24,239 nucleotides of DNA from an uncultured Chitinophagaceae bacterium (GCA_934502905.1 CAKSVK010000035.1:1-24239), one strand, 5' to 3'. Counted from the first letter of the stretch, positions 15,688 to 23,283 are shown. Made by a program: numbers and translations. The notes: generated from the sequence alone by a model not told the origin.

Positions 15688-16103
15688 GATAAAAGTATTG
15701 GGTTACACAATTTAGCAAAAGTTACCTGACCGCGGACGGACCTGGATTGAAATTTATCTCCCGCAGATCCATGCGGATTGTTTTCGCTGATAACGCGGAT
15801 TTTGGGGGTAATGCCGGAAAGAGCAACGATCCTTTCTGCGGAATCTGCGTATAGGATTTGCGTTCATCTGCGGGAAAACTTCCTGACATTGAAAATCTCC
15901 GTGACGGATGTACCGGAAGATGTGCATGGAACAAAAACCTGGACTACGCTTACCGGAGGTAAGTGTACCCATAAGATAAAACAGAATTTAAAGCCCGGAT
16001 AAAATGAGTATAAACCCTCTTTTTATTCTCTTAGAACATAGTTCAACCGGAATTTGCATCTCCATACCTGAATTTTAATTGCGAATAATTTTTTACAGAT
16101 CAC
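15688..16103. other. Divergent intergenic region containing an inverted-repeat element
   Basis: A 416-base gap between divergent genes. It contains the 115-base inverted-repeat element at 15760-15874. The remainder includes an AT-rich stretch before the + gene at 16104, with no exact TAnnTTTG element. A 74-codon open frame from 15778 runs through the repeat and is not a gene. Confidence 0.6.
15760..15874. repeat. Imperfect inverted-repeat element built of CGCnGAT units
   Basis: The outer ends are perfect: CCCGCAGAT (15760-15768) and ATCTGCGGG (15866-15874). Each ~41-base arm contains four CGCnGAT-like units. Their spacing is 10, 13 and 9 bases in the left arm and the mirror image, 9, 13 and 10, in the right arm (left units at 15762, 15772, 15785, 15794; right units at 15837, 15846, 15859, 15869). 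Aligned without gaps, the arms match at 27 of 41 positions. The central 33 bases (15801-15833) are unrelated. Degenerate CGCAGAT-type repeats are, from memory, common between genes in Bacteroidota. Confidence 0.75.
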
Positions 16104-18314
16104 ATGAAGTATTATTTCTGGTCATTTTTAACGTTTCTTTTTCTTTCCTGCGGCGATGCCGCCCAACGCCAGCAGGCAGGTGGCAGCGTTCATGCAGATG
16201 TGCCATTTGTACAGGACTATAGCATTAAATGGTATACCCGTGATTCCTCCGTTTCGGTATATCGGTCTTATGCCGACCGCAACGGGGTGATCAAGCTGTT
16301 TACCAGCAAGGGCCTGATGCAAACCTATTCCGGCGAGATGTTATACCCCGGAACTGTAGTGCCGGATGAGACTTACCGTCCTATGACGCAGAAAAAAATA
16401 GCTGGTATCGGCCTATACGATCACCAGTTTGTATTTATCGATGACAAAGCCGTGTTGAGCAACGCCTGGGCAGGTTCTTTGCATACATTGCACGGGTTGC
16501 CGGATGCACACATTTTTGCGGGAGGAGAGGATTTTTCTTTCCTGGTCTCCAATGGGCAGGTGCTTCGTTACCTGAAAAATGATGCTATTGTGTGGGAGAA
16601 ATCCGATGTGCAGGTACTGGATATTATCTATGACGGAATACAAAAAAAGTTTTATGTGCTGTCTCCCGGATCAGTGTCTGCATATGACAGCAATGCAGGA
16701 GCGTTAAAAACGCTTTTCAGTGGAGAAAATTTTACCAGCTTCGTTTTATCTGATGGCGGTAAAAAGCTGGTTATTGGTACCGGCGACGGATACCTGGTGG
16801 CAGATGCGGCTACGGGCCGGCAGGAAGGGGATATACAACGGAAATTACCCTGGACCCAAATTACCTCAGTAGCAGATATTGACGGAAAGCTTTGGTTCGG
16901 ATCGTCCCGTGGCGCTTTTATGCTGAAGGAAGACGGCAAATTCAACTATTATGCATCCCAGCGATGGCTGCCGTCTGATGATGTAAAACATATCAGCAGG
17001 GGACCGGATAACAGTGTTTTGATCAGTACAGGGGCAGGGGTGGCAAGGATTTGCTTTAAGCAAACAACACTGGCGGAAAAGGCTGAGTTTTATGAGCGGC
17101 AGGTGAGGTTACGGCATATCAGAAATGGATTTAACGCCACGCTTGCGGGTATGAAAGACGGTAATTTAGGCACGGGTTATATGGAAGATTCTGATAATGA
17201 CGGATTGTGGACTGCCATGTATCTCGGCGGACAGGCGTTCCGGTACGCGGTTACAAAGTCGCCGGAAGCATTGCAGAATTGCCGCGAGTCGATGGATGCA
17301 ATGGAAAGATTGTACTCGGTGAATCCGGTAAAAGGCTTTCCGGCAAGATCGTTTGAGCGCAGGGGATTTGCCCTGCATGACCGCAAAGCCTGGATCAATG
17401 CGCCTCATCCGGAGTGGGACTGGAAGTCCACTACCAGCAGCGACGAAGCGATAGGCCATATTTTTGCTTTTGCAGTGGTGGCGGAACTGGTGGATGATGA
17501 GCCGGTCCGTAAAAAGGCAATCGGCCTGATAGATTCCCTTATGCAGCATATCGTGGATAATGATTTCTATATGGTAGACTGGGATGGCAAGCCTACGTTA
17601 TGGGCAAAATGGAATCCCGAATACGTAAACGCGAGACCGGTGATGGTGGGAGACAGGAAGATCAATGCTTCCAATATCATTGCCATGTTGCAAACCGGGT
17701 ATCATTTTACAAAGAAAGAGAGCTATAAAGAGAAAGCATTTGAGCTGATGGAGAAACATGGTTACCTGGAGAACCTGATGCGCCCGATGAAAGAGATCGG
17801 GAAGGCGCCCGACGATGCGGATGACTGGAGCAAAATGTTGTCAGAGGGCTGGAACCATTCCGATGATGAAATGTATTTTCTCGGTTATTGGGGATTGTAC
17901 CGTTATGCATTTAATGATACGCTTAAGCAGCAGTTCAAAGAAGCGATCATAGATCACTGGGAAATAGAAAGACCTGAAAAGGAAGGTGCATGGAATATCA
18001 CAACTGCGCTTACCGGGGTGGGGGAATTCGATCTTAAGGAAGCGATCTGGTACCTGCAGGAATATCCGCTGGATATGTATAGCTGGAAAGTGAGCAATAG
18101 CGAAAGAAAAGATATTGAGCTGATCGAGCCGGGATTCCGCAAACAGACAACCAAAGAAGTATTGCCCCCGGATGAGCTCAGGATCAGCAGGCATAATGCC
18201 AACAGGTTTGTCCTGGATGGCGGAAATGAAGCCAGTGAATATAGCGCCGGTGATATCTGGCTGCTTCCTTACTGGATGGGGAGATACCTGGGGGTTATCG
18301 CAGGCGCACAATAA
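16104..18314 (+). CDS. Lipoprotein with N-terminal beta-propeller and C-terminal helical toroid-like domain, unassigned
   Basis: 736 residues. The signal peptide ends in a lipobox ('FLTFLFLSC', Cys16). Residues ~35-320 look like a beta-propeller: repeated short strand blocks and a two-component-regulator-propeller-like phrase 'GKLWFGSSRGAFMLKEDG' (261-278) then 'LPSDDVKHISRGPDNSVLISTGAGVARI'. Residues ~325-735 are mostly helical with repeated aromatic-rich helices ('DEAIGHIFAFAVVAEL', 'DDEMYFLGYWGLYRYA', 'WLLPYWMGRYLGVI'), as in (alpha/alpha) toroid glycosidases and lyases. Candidate functional residues are the DSDNDG loop (362-367, calcium-like), 'HPEWDWKSTTSSDE' (435-448) and 'NHSDDE' (584-589). 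I cannot name a family. A surface or periplasmic carbohydrate-active role is inference. It appears monocistronic. Confidence 0.75.
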   Translation: MKYYFWSFLTFLFLSCGDAAQRQQAGGSVHADVPFVQDYSIKWYTRDSSVSVYRSYADRNGVIKLFTSKGLMQTYSGEMLYPGTVVPDETYRPMTQKKIAGIGLYDHQFVFIDDKAVLSNAWAGSLHTLHGLPDAHIFAGGEDFSFLVSNGQVLRYLKNDAIVWEKSDVQVLDIIYDGIQKKFYVLSPGSVSAYDSNAGALKTLFSGENFTSFVLSDGGKKLVIGTGDGYLVADAATGRQEGDIQRKLPWTQITSVADIDGKLWFGSSRGAFMLKEDGKFNYYASQRWLPSDDVKHISRGPDNSVLISTGAGVARICFKQTTLAEKAEFYERQVRLRHIRNGFNATLAGMKDGNLGTGYMEDSDNDGLWTAMYLGGQAFRYAVTKSPEALQNCRESMDAMERLYSVNPVKGFPARSFERRGFALHDRKAWINAPHPEWDWKSTTSSDEAIGHIFAFAVVAELVDDEPVRKKAIGLIDSLMQHIVDNDFYMVDWDGKPTLWAKWNPEYVNARPVMVGDRKINASNIIAMLQTGYHFTKKESYKEKAFELMEKHGYLENLMRPMKEIGKAPDDADDWSKMLSEGWNHSDDEMYFLGYWGLYRYAFNDTLKQQFKEAIIDHWEIERPEKEGAWNITTALTGVGEFDLKEAIWYLQEYPLDMYSWKVSNSERKDIELIEPGFRKQTTKEVLPPDELRISRHNANRFVLDGGNEASEYSAGDIWLLPYWMGRYLGVIAGAQ

Positions 18315-18489
18315 AGTTGTAAGTAACGGCTTGGTACATACGAAAACTTTACAAAAGCTTATTAACACAAGCTGTAGTTTTTACCAAAAATAATTACCTG
18401 ATTTTACAAACCATTAAGCAGTCTAGGATCATTAAGCTTTTCACGTAATTCATTCTAATGATCCGTTAACCGATTGACAGATACTTAAA

Positions 18490-18525
18490 AAAGCAAGAAG
18501 GCATCGTTTCCGATGCCTTTGCTTT
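18490..18525 (+). terminator. Bulged hairpin, terminator or leader element
   Basis: Inner stem AAGGCATCG (18498-18506), loop TTTC, CGATGCCTT (18511-18519). The stem extends outward as AAAGCA/TGCTTT (18490-18495 with 18520-18525) across a 2-base bulge. It lies about 175 bases after the lipoprotein stop and 14 bases before the ATG of a 23-codon frame. It may end the lipoprotein transcript or be part of a leader. Confidence 0.45.
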
Positions 18526-18860
18526 AAACCAACTACAACATGAGAAAAAGACTAAGTTATGCCGGGTCAGATCTTTTTTATTCGTTGTTATTAAAACGGC
18601 TGTCTTTGTAGAATATTATTATTACACATGGATAAATTATTCCCTTTTCAACCCCTTAAGATCCTTCTGCAAATTATCATTTGATAAGTCGTCGTTACTG
18701 CATTGCAAGCACAACAAAATGAAGAAGTTATTTATTGGCTTTTTCATGGTGCGATAAATTATGACAACACATGGTAAGCAATACAGACTTTTTACCACTT
18801 CGGTGCGTTAGATTATCCGGAAAATAACTGAACTACCCTATACTCCTTGCTAACCTGAAA

Positions 18861-18998
18861 CATCAAATACCATTGATGAATCCCGGCCATGAAATCATGG
18901 CCATTTTAATCCATACCCCAGGCAAAGTGCCCGGTTTCTAATGATCCGGGTCACTTTGTGAAACGAGAAAGCCCTCCGGTAATGGAAGGCTTTTTTTT
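18861..18998 (+). ncRNA. Candidate structured RNA: four consecutive hairpins and a T8 terminator
   Basis: H1: CATCAA-ATACCA-TTGATG (18861-18878). H2: GGCCATG-AAAT-CATGGCC (18885-18902). H3: CAAAGTGCCCGG (18923-18934) pairs with CCGGGTCACTTTG (18946-18958) with one bulged T and an 11-base loop. H4: AAAGCCcTCC, loop GGTAAT, GGAaGGCTTT (18968-18993), running into T8 (18991-18998). The T-run gives direction +. No matching known RNA family is recognised and no exact promoter element is seen upstream, so the 5' end is unknown. It could instead be the 3' UTR of an upstream transcript. H4 by itself is a convincing intrinsic terminator. Confidence 0.45.
18968..18998 (+). terminator. Intrinsic terminator with T8
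   Basis: A 10-position stem with one C-A mismatch, a 6-base loop, and eight T at 18991-18998. This is the clearest intrinsic terminator in the window. It ends whatever transcript crosses the long gap and precedes the convergent 3' end of lspA. Confidence 0.75.
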
Positions 18999-19129
18999 AT
19001 ACAAACCCTGTATAACCGCTAATGACAGTTATAGACAGATTTACCGGGCCGGTAAGTAACCACATGGATGAATGATTTTATAAAGCACGCTTTACCACTC
19101 TTTTATAGGGAACGCAGCCCTTACATTCT

Positions 19130-19807
19130 TTACAGCGCCCGGACTTTATCATTTACGGCGGGTTGGCCGTCGGTGGTCGGGTCGTTTTTCTTTTTTTTGT
19201 TACCCAGGAATTTTTTCTGGAAAATAAGAATGGCGATCACGCCGGAAGATATGGAAGCATCTGCTAGGTTAAACACCGGGCGGAAGAACTCAAAGTCTTC
19301 TCCACCCCAGATAGGAAACCAGGAAGGGAAGCGGGCATCGGTGATAATGGGGAAGTATAACATATCCACCACCCGTCCGTGTAGGAATCCGGCATATCCC
19401 TTTTCAGGGAAAATAGCTGATACATAGGGATTGTAATAATCCCCGCTGTTCTCGAAGATCAGCCCGTAGAACATGCTGTCTATCAGGTTGCCGATGGCGC
19501 CGGCATAAATAAGGGTGGCGCAGATAATAAAACCTTTGTGGTATCCTTCCTTTATAATATGCTTCAGATAAAAAGTACCTAATACAACGGCCGCCAGCCT
19601 GAAGAGGGTAAGAACGATCTTTCCCCATTCCCCGCCCAGCTTCCAGCCATAAGCCATTCCCTCATTTTCAATGAAATGCAGCCGGAACCACGGATTGATG
19701 ATCATTACTTCTTCACCAAGATAAAAATTCGTTTTAACCCAGATTTTAAACGCCTGATCCAGAAAGAGAATAATGCCGGTTAATAGTACAACATGCCTGA
19801 ATTTCAC
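19130..19807 (-). CDS. lspA: Lipoprotein signal peptidase (signal peptidase II)
   Basis: 225 residues, GTG start. Four membrane helices. The catalytic aspartates are in 'YAGAIGNLIDSMFYG' (D110) and 'PVFNLADASISSGV' (D183), the two conserved blocks of family A8; 'LDQAFKIWVK' (16-25) and 'NEGMAYGW' (48-55) are also conserved. It cleaves the signal peptide of diacylated prolipoproteins in the inner membrane, so it would process the lipoproteins encoded at 10388 and 16104. It is longer than the ~160 residues of proteobacterial LspA because of an extra loop (~115-170) between the catalytic blocks, as usual in Bacteroidota, and a basic polar tail. Convergent with the RNA-like region and divergent from the gene at 20001. 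Confidence 0.95.
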   Translation of the reverse strand: MKFRHVVLLTGIILFLDQAFKIWVKTNFYLGEEVMIINPWFRLHFIENEGMAYGWKLGGEWGKIVLTLFRLAAVVLGTFYLKHIIKEGYHKGFIICATLIYAGAIGNLIDSMFYGLIFENSGDYYNPYVSAIFPEKGYAGFLHGRVVDMLYFPIITDARFPSWFPIWGGEDFEFFRPVFNLADASISSGVIAILIFQKKFLGNKKKKNDPTTDGQPAVNDKVRAL

Positions 19808-19826
19808 AGTATAACGAGTTTGGGAG

Positions 19827-19834
19827 CAAACCTA
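19827..19834 (-). promoter_or_regulatory. Bacteroidota -7 promoter element for lspA
   Basis: Minus-strand TAGGTTTG is an exact TAnnTTTG match 19 bases upstream of the lspA GTG at 19807. The short distance supports that GTG as the real start. Confidence 0.6.
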
Positions 19835-19900
19835 CAGGAAAAAGCTGATTTTTCCGAACGGGAGCCGGCAATCGGACGGGGGAATATTTTTTTAATGTAA

Positions 19901-19917
19901 TATTAACGCTGTTAATA
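19901..19917. promoter_or_regulatory. Perfect palindrome in the lspA / 20001 divergent region, possible operator
   Basis: TATTAAC-GCT-GTTAATA is a 7-bp perfect inverted repeat. A related GTTAACG stands 17 bases further on at 19934-19940. It is about 60 bases upstream of the -7 element at 19976, a position suitable for a regulator site. The AT-rich setting makes chance palindromes more likely. Confidence 0.3.
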
Positions 19918-19975
19918 AATTATCTTTTAAATGTTAACGTTTGCAGAAAAACTTTCAATACAGCAGGCAGTTTTT

Positions 19976-19983
19976 TATATTTG
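19976..19983 (+). promoter_or_regulatory. Bacteroidota -7 promoter element for the 20001 gene group
   Basis: TATATTTG exactly matches TAnnTTTG and ends 17 bases before the ATG at 20001. It lies inside the longer open frame from 19941, which argues for the 20001 start. Confidence 0.6.
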
Positions 19984-20000
19984 CAGCGTTATATACCAGC

Positions 20001-20357
20001 ATGAAAAGTAAAAAATCACATAACAACCGGCAGATATACAGCCTGTGGCACAAAGTGTCCTGCGGTTTTATGCTGATAACCTTACTTTGGCTGACTGTCA
20101 GCGCACCGCTCAATATCCTGGTCAGTGAAAAGCTGGCTAAGGTATCATTGAGCCAGTCCATAGAGGAAAATGTAAATCCTTTTTCCGGCCTGAACGAAGA
20201 GAAGCATAGCGCTACCTCTAACCTGTCTGAATACCTGCATGAGCATTTCTCCCTGTCAACCCAGATTGACGGGAAGATCAGTCACGTTTCTCCCGATGAA
20301 AGCCTGATATACCTCAAATACTACGGAGAATTGGTTTCTCCTCCTCCCGAAGTTTAA
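20001..20357 (+). CDS. 118-residue membrane-anchored protein of unknown function
   Basis: Start chosen at ATG 20001 ('MKSKKSHNNRQIY'), just after a -7 element; the in-frame ATG at 19941 precedes that element. A basic N-terminus (~20 residues) is followed by one hydrophobic segment, 'CGFMLITLLWLTVSAPLNIL', then a polar domain of ~75 residues with 'EENVNPFSGLNEEKHSATS' and 'SEYLHEHFSLSTQ' and a proline-rich end 'SPPPEV'. This suggests one membrane pass with the C-terminal part outside the cytoplasm. I do not recognise a family. It precedes the SulP transporter by ~146 bases in the same direction and may share its transcript. Confidence 0.7.
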   Translation: MKSKKSHNNRQIYSLWHKVSCGFMLITLLWLTVSAPLNILVSEKLAKVSLSQSIEENVNPFSGLNEEKHSATSNLSEYLHEHFSLSTQIDGKISHVSPDESLIYLKYYGELVSPPPEV

Positions 20358-20503
20358 TTTATAGCTTCTATTACATTTATTAGGTATTTCCCGCCGGTAT
20401 GGCCGGGAATATTAACTGGTGTGTACCGCTCTGTTGCTTCACGGGAACGGAAGGACAACCCGGTGTTCCAGGAAAATTCATTAATAAAATACTTTACATT
20501 CTT

Positions 20504-22150
20504 ATGAGCAACCGATCTCATTCATATTTGCGGAGCTTTACCTCCGATTTCCCTGCTTCTATTGTCGTATACCTGGTGGCCCTGCCACTGTGTCTGGGCA
20601 TCGCGCTGGGATCAGAAACCCCATTGTTCAGCGGTATCATAGCCGGTATAGTGGGCGGTATTGTCATAGGCGCTTTGAGCGGTGCCCAATTAAGTGTCAG
20701 CGGCCCTGCCGCAGGCTTAACAGCTATTGTTGCAGGAGCAATGGCGCTGCTTCCTTCATTTGAAGCATTCTTGGTGGCAGTAGTACTTTGCGGTATTTTC
20801 CAGTTGGTATTGGGTTTCCTGAAAGCAGGGGTAATAGGCGACTACATACCCAAGAGCGTGATAAAAGGGATGCTGGCGGCCATTGGTATTATTTTGATCC
20901 TCAAACAAATTCCCTACCTCGTAGGTTATGAAAAGGATTTTGCCGGCGATGAGGCCTTTCTTCAGAAGGACGGCGAAAATACTTTTTCGGCTATAGGGTC
21001 GGCCCTCCGGGCGCTTACGCCTGTGGCGGTATTGATCGGGGTTGTTTGTTTTGCCTTTCAGTTTTTGTGGGAAGGATTCACGCTTAAAAAAGGAGGATGG
21101 CTGAAGCTGGTGCCCGCGCCTTTGCTGGTCGTATTGCTGGGTATCGGCATCAACCAGCTGATGGTGATGCAGTTTCCCCAATACGCGCTCAGTGCGGAAC
21201 ACCTGGTAAATATCCCGGTGGCATCCTCCGCCGGCGAGTTTTTTTCCTTTTTTACTTTTCCCGATTGGACAATGCTGATGAATAAGCAGGTATGGATGAC
21301 GGCAGTAACACTGGCATTGGTAGCAAGTATTGAAACCCTGCTGGGTATAGAAGCAGTTGACAACCTGGATCCGCTAAAACGTATATCACCCACAAACCGG
21401 GAGCTGAAAGCACAGGGAGTGGGTAACCTGCTTTCCGGGCTGATTGGCGGGCTTCCGCTAACCAGTGTGATCGTACGGTCTTCCGCCAACGTTAATGCCG
21501 GGGCAAAAACCAAGATGTCAGCCATTTATCATGGCGTCTTCCTGTTGCTGAGCGTGGCATTCATTCCAGGGTTACTGGCTTACATTCCTTTTTCTGCGTT
21601 GGCTGCCATACTGATCTACACGGGATACAAGCTGGCGAAACCCTCGCTGTTCAAGCAGTATTTTAAAAAGGGCTGGGACCAGTTCATTCCGCTGGTGGCA
21701 ACAGTTATCATTATTCTGTTAACAGATCTGCTGATCGGCGTACTGGCGGGACTGGCTATTGGCTTGTTCTTCTCCGCCCGCAGCAATTATCAAACCGCGG
21801 TATTTATCGTGAATGATAATAATAATTTCCTGATCCGTCTCCGGAAAGACGTATCTATCCTGAACAAGAGAGGGATCAAGGCAAAGCTGGATGCGGTGCC
21901 GGAACATGCCAGTGTGCTTATTGATGCTACCCGTGCAGACTTTATCGATAAGGATATCATAGAGATGATAGAAGAATTCAGCAAGCAGGCAAAATCAAAA
22001 AATATATCCGTGGAGCTTAAGCTGAGCAACTTTAAGGACCTGGGGTTTGTACAGACCGACACGGGTAGCCTGGCAAAATCCGTTGTGGAGAACGGTACGC
22101 AGCTCAATAGCAAAGAAGAAAAGGAAATACTTAATAAATTAAATAACTGA
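20504..22150 (+). CDS. SulP family inorganic anion transporter with STAS domain
   Basis: 548 residues from ATG 20504 ('MSNRSHSYLRSF'); an in-frame ATG 105 bases upstream would add a non-conserved Cys/Gly-rich leader and is not preferred. The SulP core has 10-14 membrane helices: 'DFPASIVVYLVALPLCLGIALGS' at the N-terminus, 'GALSGAQLSVSGPAAGLTAIV', 'ETLLGIEAVDNLDPLKR' and 'GVGNLLSGLIGGLPLTSVIVRSSANVNAGAKTKMSAI'. The C-terminal ~110 residues are a STAS-type regulatory domain ('AKLDAVPEHASVLIDATRADFIDKDI'). SulP proteins move sulfate or bicarbonate. The carbonic anhydrase gene 13 nt downstream points to bicarbonate as the physiological substrate, though this is inference. Confidence 0.92.
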   Translation: MSNRSHSYLRSFTSDFPASIVVYLVALPLCLGIALGSETPLFSGIIAGIVGGIVIGALSGAQLSVSGPAAGLTAIVAGAMALLPSFEAFLVAVVLCGIFQLVLGFLKAGVIGDYIPKSVIKGMLAAIGIILILKQIPYLVGYEKDFAGDEAFLQKDGENTFSAIGSALRALTPVAVLIGVVCFAFQFLWEGFTLKKGGWLKLVPAPLLVVLLGIGINQLMVMQFPQYALSAEHLVNIPVASSAGEFFSFFTFPDWTMLMNKQVWMTAVTLALVASIETLLGIEAVDNLDPLKRISPTNRELKAQGVGNLLSGLIGGLPLTSVIVRSSANVNAGAKTKMSAIYHGVFLLLSVAFIPGLLAYIPFSALAAILIYTGYKLAKPSLFKQYFKKGWDQFIPLVATVIIILLTDLLIGVLAGLAIGLFFSARSNYQTAVFIVNDNNNFLIRLRKDVSILNKRGIKAKLDAVPEHASVLIDATRADFIDKDIIEMIEEFSKQAKSKNISVELKLSNFKDLGFVQTDTGSLAKSVVENGTQLNSKEEKEILNKLNN

Positions 22151-22163
22151 AAAAACATATAAG

Positions 22164-22799
22164 GTGAAATCATATCAAAAATTACTATTGGAAAATAAAG
22201 CGTGGGCAGCGGAAAAAGTGGCTTCTGATGCAGATTATTTTGCCAGGTTGGCCAACGTACAAAAGCCGGAATTTTTATGGATCGGCTGTAGCGACAGCCG
22301 GGTGCCTGCCAACGAAATTACAGGTACCCAGCCGGGAGAAATTTTTGTGCACAGGAATATCGCCAATATGGTTATTCATACAGATGTAAACCTGTTGAGC
22401 GTACTGGATTATGCGGTAAACTACCTGAATGTAAAACATGTAATTGTTTGCGGGCACTACGGTTGCGGAGGGGTGAAAGCTTCCATGACGGATACGGATT
22501 ATAAAGCAATATTAAATATGTGGCTGCGGGCCATAAAGGACGTATATCGTCATAACAGGGAAGAGCTGGATGCCATAGGAAATATGGAGGAACGGGCGGA
22601 TCGCCTGTCCGAATTAAATGTGATGGAACAGGTGGTAAGGTTATCCCAGACAACGATTATCCAGAATGCCTGGAAGAATGGCAACTCCCCCGATTTGCAT
22701 GGTTGGGTATATGGATTGAAGGACGGATTGATAAACCCCGTAATGGAAATGAGAGCCGGATCTACCATAGACCCGTTGTATAAATACAATTTTTCATAG
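22164..22799 (+). CDS. Beta-class carbonic anhydrase
   Basis: 211 residues with a GTG start, 13 nt after the SulP stop. Zinc ligands are C42 and D44 in 'GCSDSRVPAN', and H98 and C101 in 'VCGHYGCGGVKA'; the D44-R46 dyad is present. 'GEIFVHRNIANMV' (58-70) is also conserved. It interconverts CO2 and bicarbonate in the cytoplasm. Length and motifs match the E. coli Can-type enzyme. Tight coupling to SulP suggests that imported bicarbonate is supplied or balanced by this enzyme for carboxylation reactions or pH control. GTG may lower its translation relative to SulP. A long hairpin follows at 22852. Confidence 0.95.
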   Translation: MKSYQKLLLENKAWAAEKVASDADYFARLANVQKPEFLWIGCSDSRVPANEITGTQPGEIFVHRNIANMVIHTDVNLLSVLDYAVNYLNVKHVIVCGHYGCGGVKASMTDTDYKAILNMWLRAIKDVYRHNREELDAIGNMEERADRLSELNVMEQVVRLSQTTIIQNAWKNGNSPDLHGWVYGLKDGLINPVMEMRAGSTIDPLYKYNFS

Positions 22800-23283
22800 A
22801 TCATGCCCCTTTTTTAGCAGTCGTTGCTTACTTATCAACAAGAGAAAGAGCCAAAGGTATAAAATGTCAGTCCCGTCTTTTACGGATAATGGCATTTTAT
22901 GCCTTTGTTGTTTTGGGGACACAACCGCTCCCAAAATAGAGAGTACGCACTGGGTAAAGCTTTTAAAGGTTTTCAACATAGGGTGAATAACAACTTTGGT
23001 ACTTTTTAAATTAAGGTTATTATTTTGGGGTGGATACGGAATGACCGGCTATAGGCAATGAGAAAGACTGGCAAAATTGCAGTTGAGGTTGGTTCTCAGA
23101 TGACAGGTGGTATATATCAGATTCCTGGAATAAAGGTTCGGTATCCGGTTTAAAAGCAGTAATAAGCTTTCTACGAAAAGCGGGCAAGAGGTTTCGGCTA
23201 CCTGTTACCAGGTGGCCTATATTCCTGTCTCCGTTTTTCACTGAAAGTTATTTTTAAATCATCATTAATATCTTAATTGTACT
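22800..23283. other. Intergenic region: hairpins, then a possible nrdB leader
   Basis: 484 bases without a supportable gene. A long hairpin (22852-22907) and a smaller TTTTGGG/CCCAAAA hairpin (22911-22917 with 22930-22936) come first. TTTG at 22995-22998 and TATTTTG at 23021-23027, 22 bases apart, make a weak promoter candidate for nrdB with a ~250-base leader. I see no known riboswitch or clear NrdR box. A minus-strand 73-codon frame (23020-23241) has no family resemblance. Confidence 0.5.
22852..22907 (+). terminator. Long 18-bp hairpin after carbonic anhydrase
   Basis: CAAAGGTATAAAATGTCA (22852-22869) pairs with TGGCATTTTATGCCTTTG (22890-22907). All 18 positions pair in RNA, with two U-G wobbles. 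The 20-base loop contains a nested CCGT/ACGG stem (22873-22876 with 22882-22885). TTGTTTT follows. Probably the end of the SulP-carbonic anhydrase transcript. Confidence 0.55.

Larger units (their letters stand above)
18315..19129. other. Long intergenic region with several hairpins and micro-ORFs
   Basis: 815 bases without a normal-sized gene. In order: a weak AGCTT/AAGCT hairpin (18356-18373), a strong hairpin (18490-18525), three ATG-started frames of 23, 18 and 12 codons (18540-18611, 18628-18684, 18719-18757), a perfect TTATCA-TT-TGATAA palindrome (18674-18687), four consecutive hairpins ending in T8 (18861-18998) and a 15-base palindrome TTACCGGGCCGGTAA (19041-19055) near the lspA 3' end. 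A 119-codon frame from 19068 is antisense to lspA and rejected. Confidence 0.6.

Noticed and set aside
15778..16002. 74-codon + frame in the divergent gap
   Set aside because: Runs through the inverted-repeat element and lacks any family similarity.
17841..18368. 175-codon frame antisense to the propeller/toroid lipoprotein
   Set aside because: The + strand frame has signal peptide, domains and codon use of a real gene; this is its shadow.
18456..18475. Inverted near-match between 18456-18475 and 5688-5707 (18 of 20 bases)
   Set aside because: About the level expected by chance when all pairs in 24 kb are compared, and AT-rich.
18481..19000. Known RNA genes (tRNA, 6S, tmRNA, RNase P) in the long gap
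   Set aside because: No T-loop, CCA end, tag peptide or conserved RNase P core is seen; the hairpin chain does not match those folds.
19068..19427. 119-codon + frame at the lspA 3' end
   Set aside because: Antisense to lspA, whose catalytic motifs are intact.
23020..23241. 73-codon minus frame upstream of nrdB
   Set aside because: No similarity to known proteins and no promoter element; kept only as part of the intergenic description.
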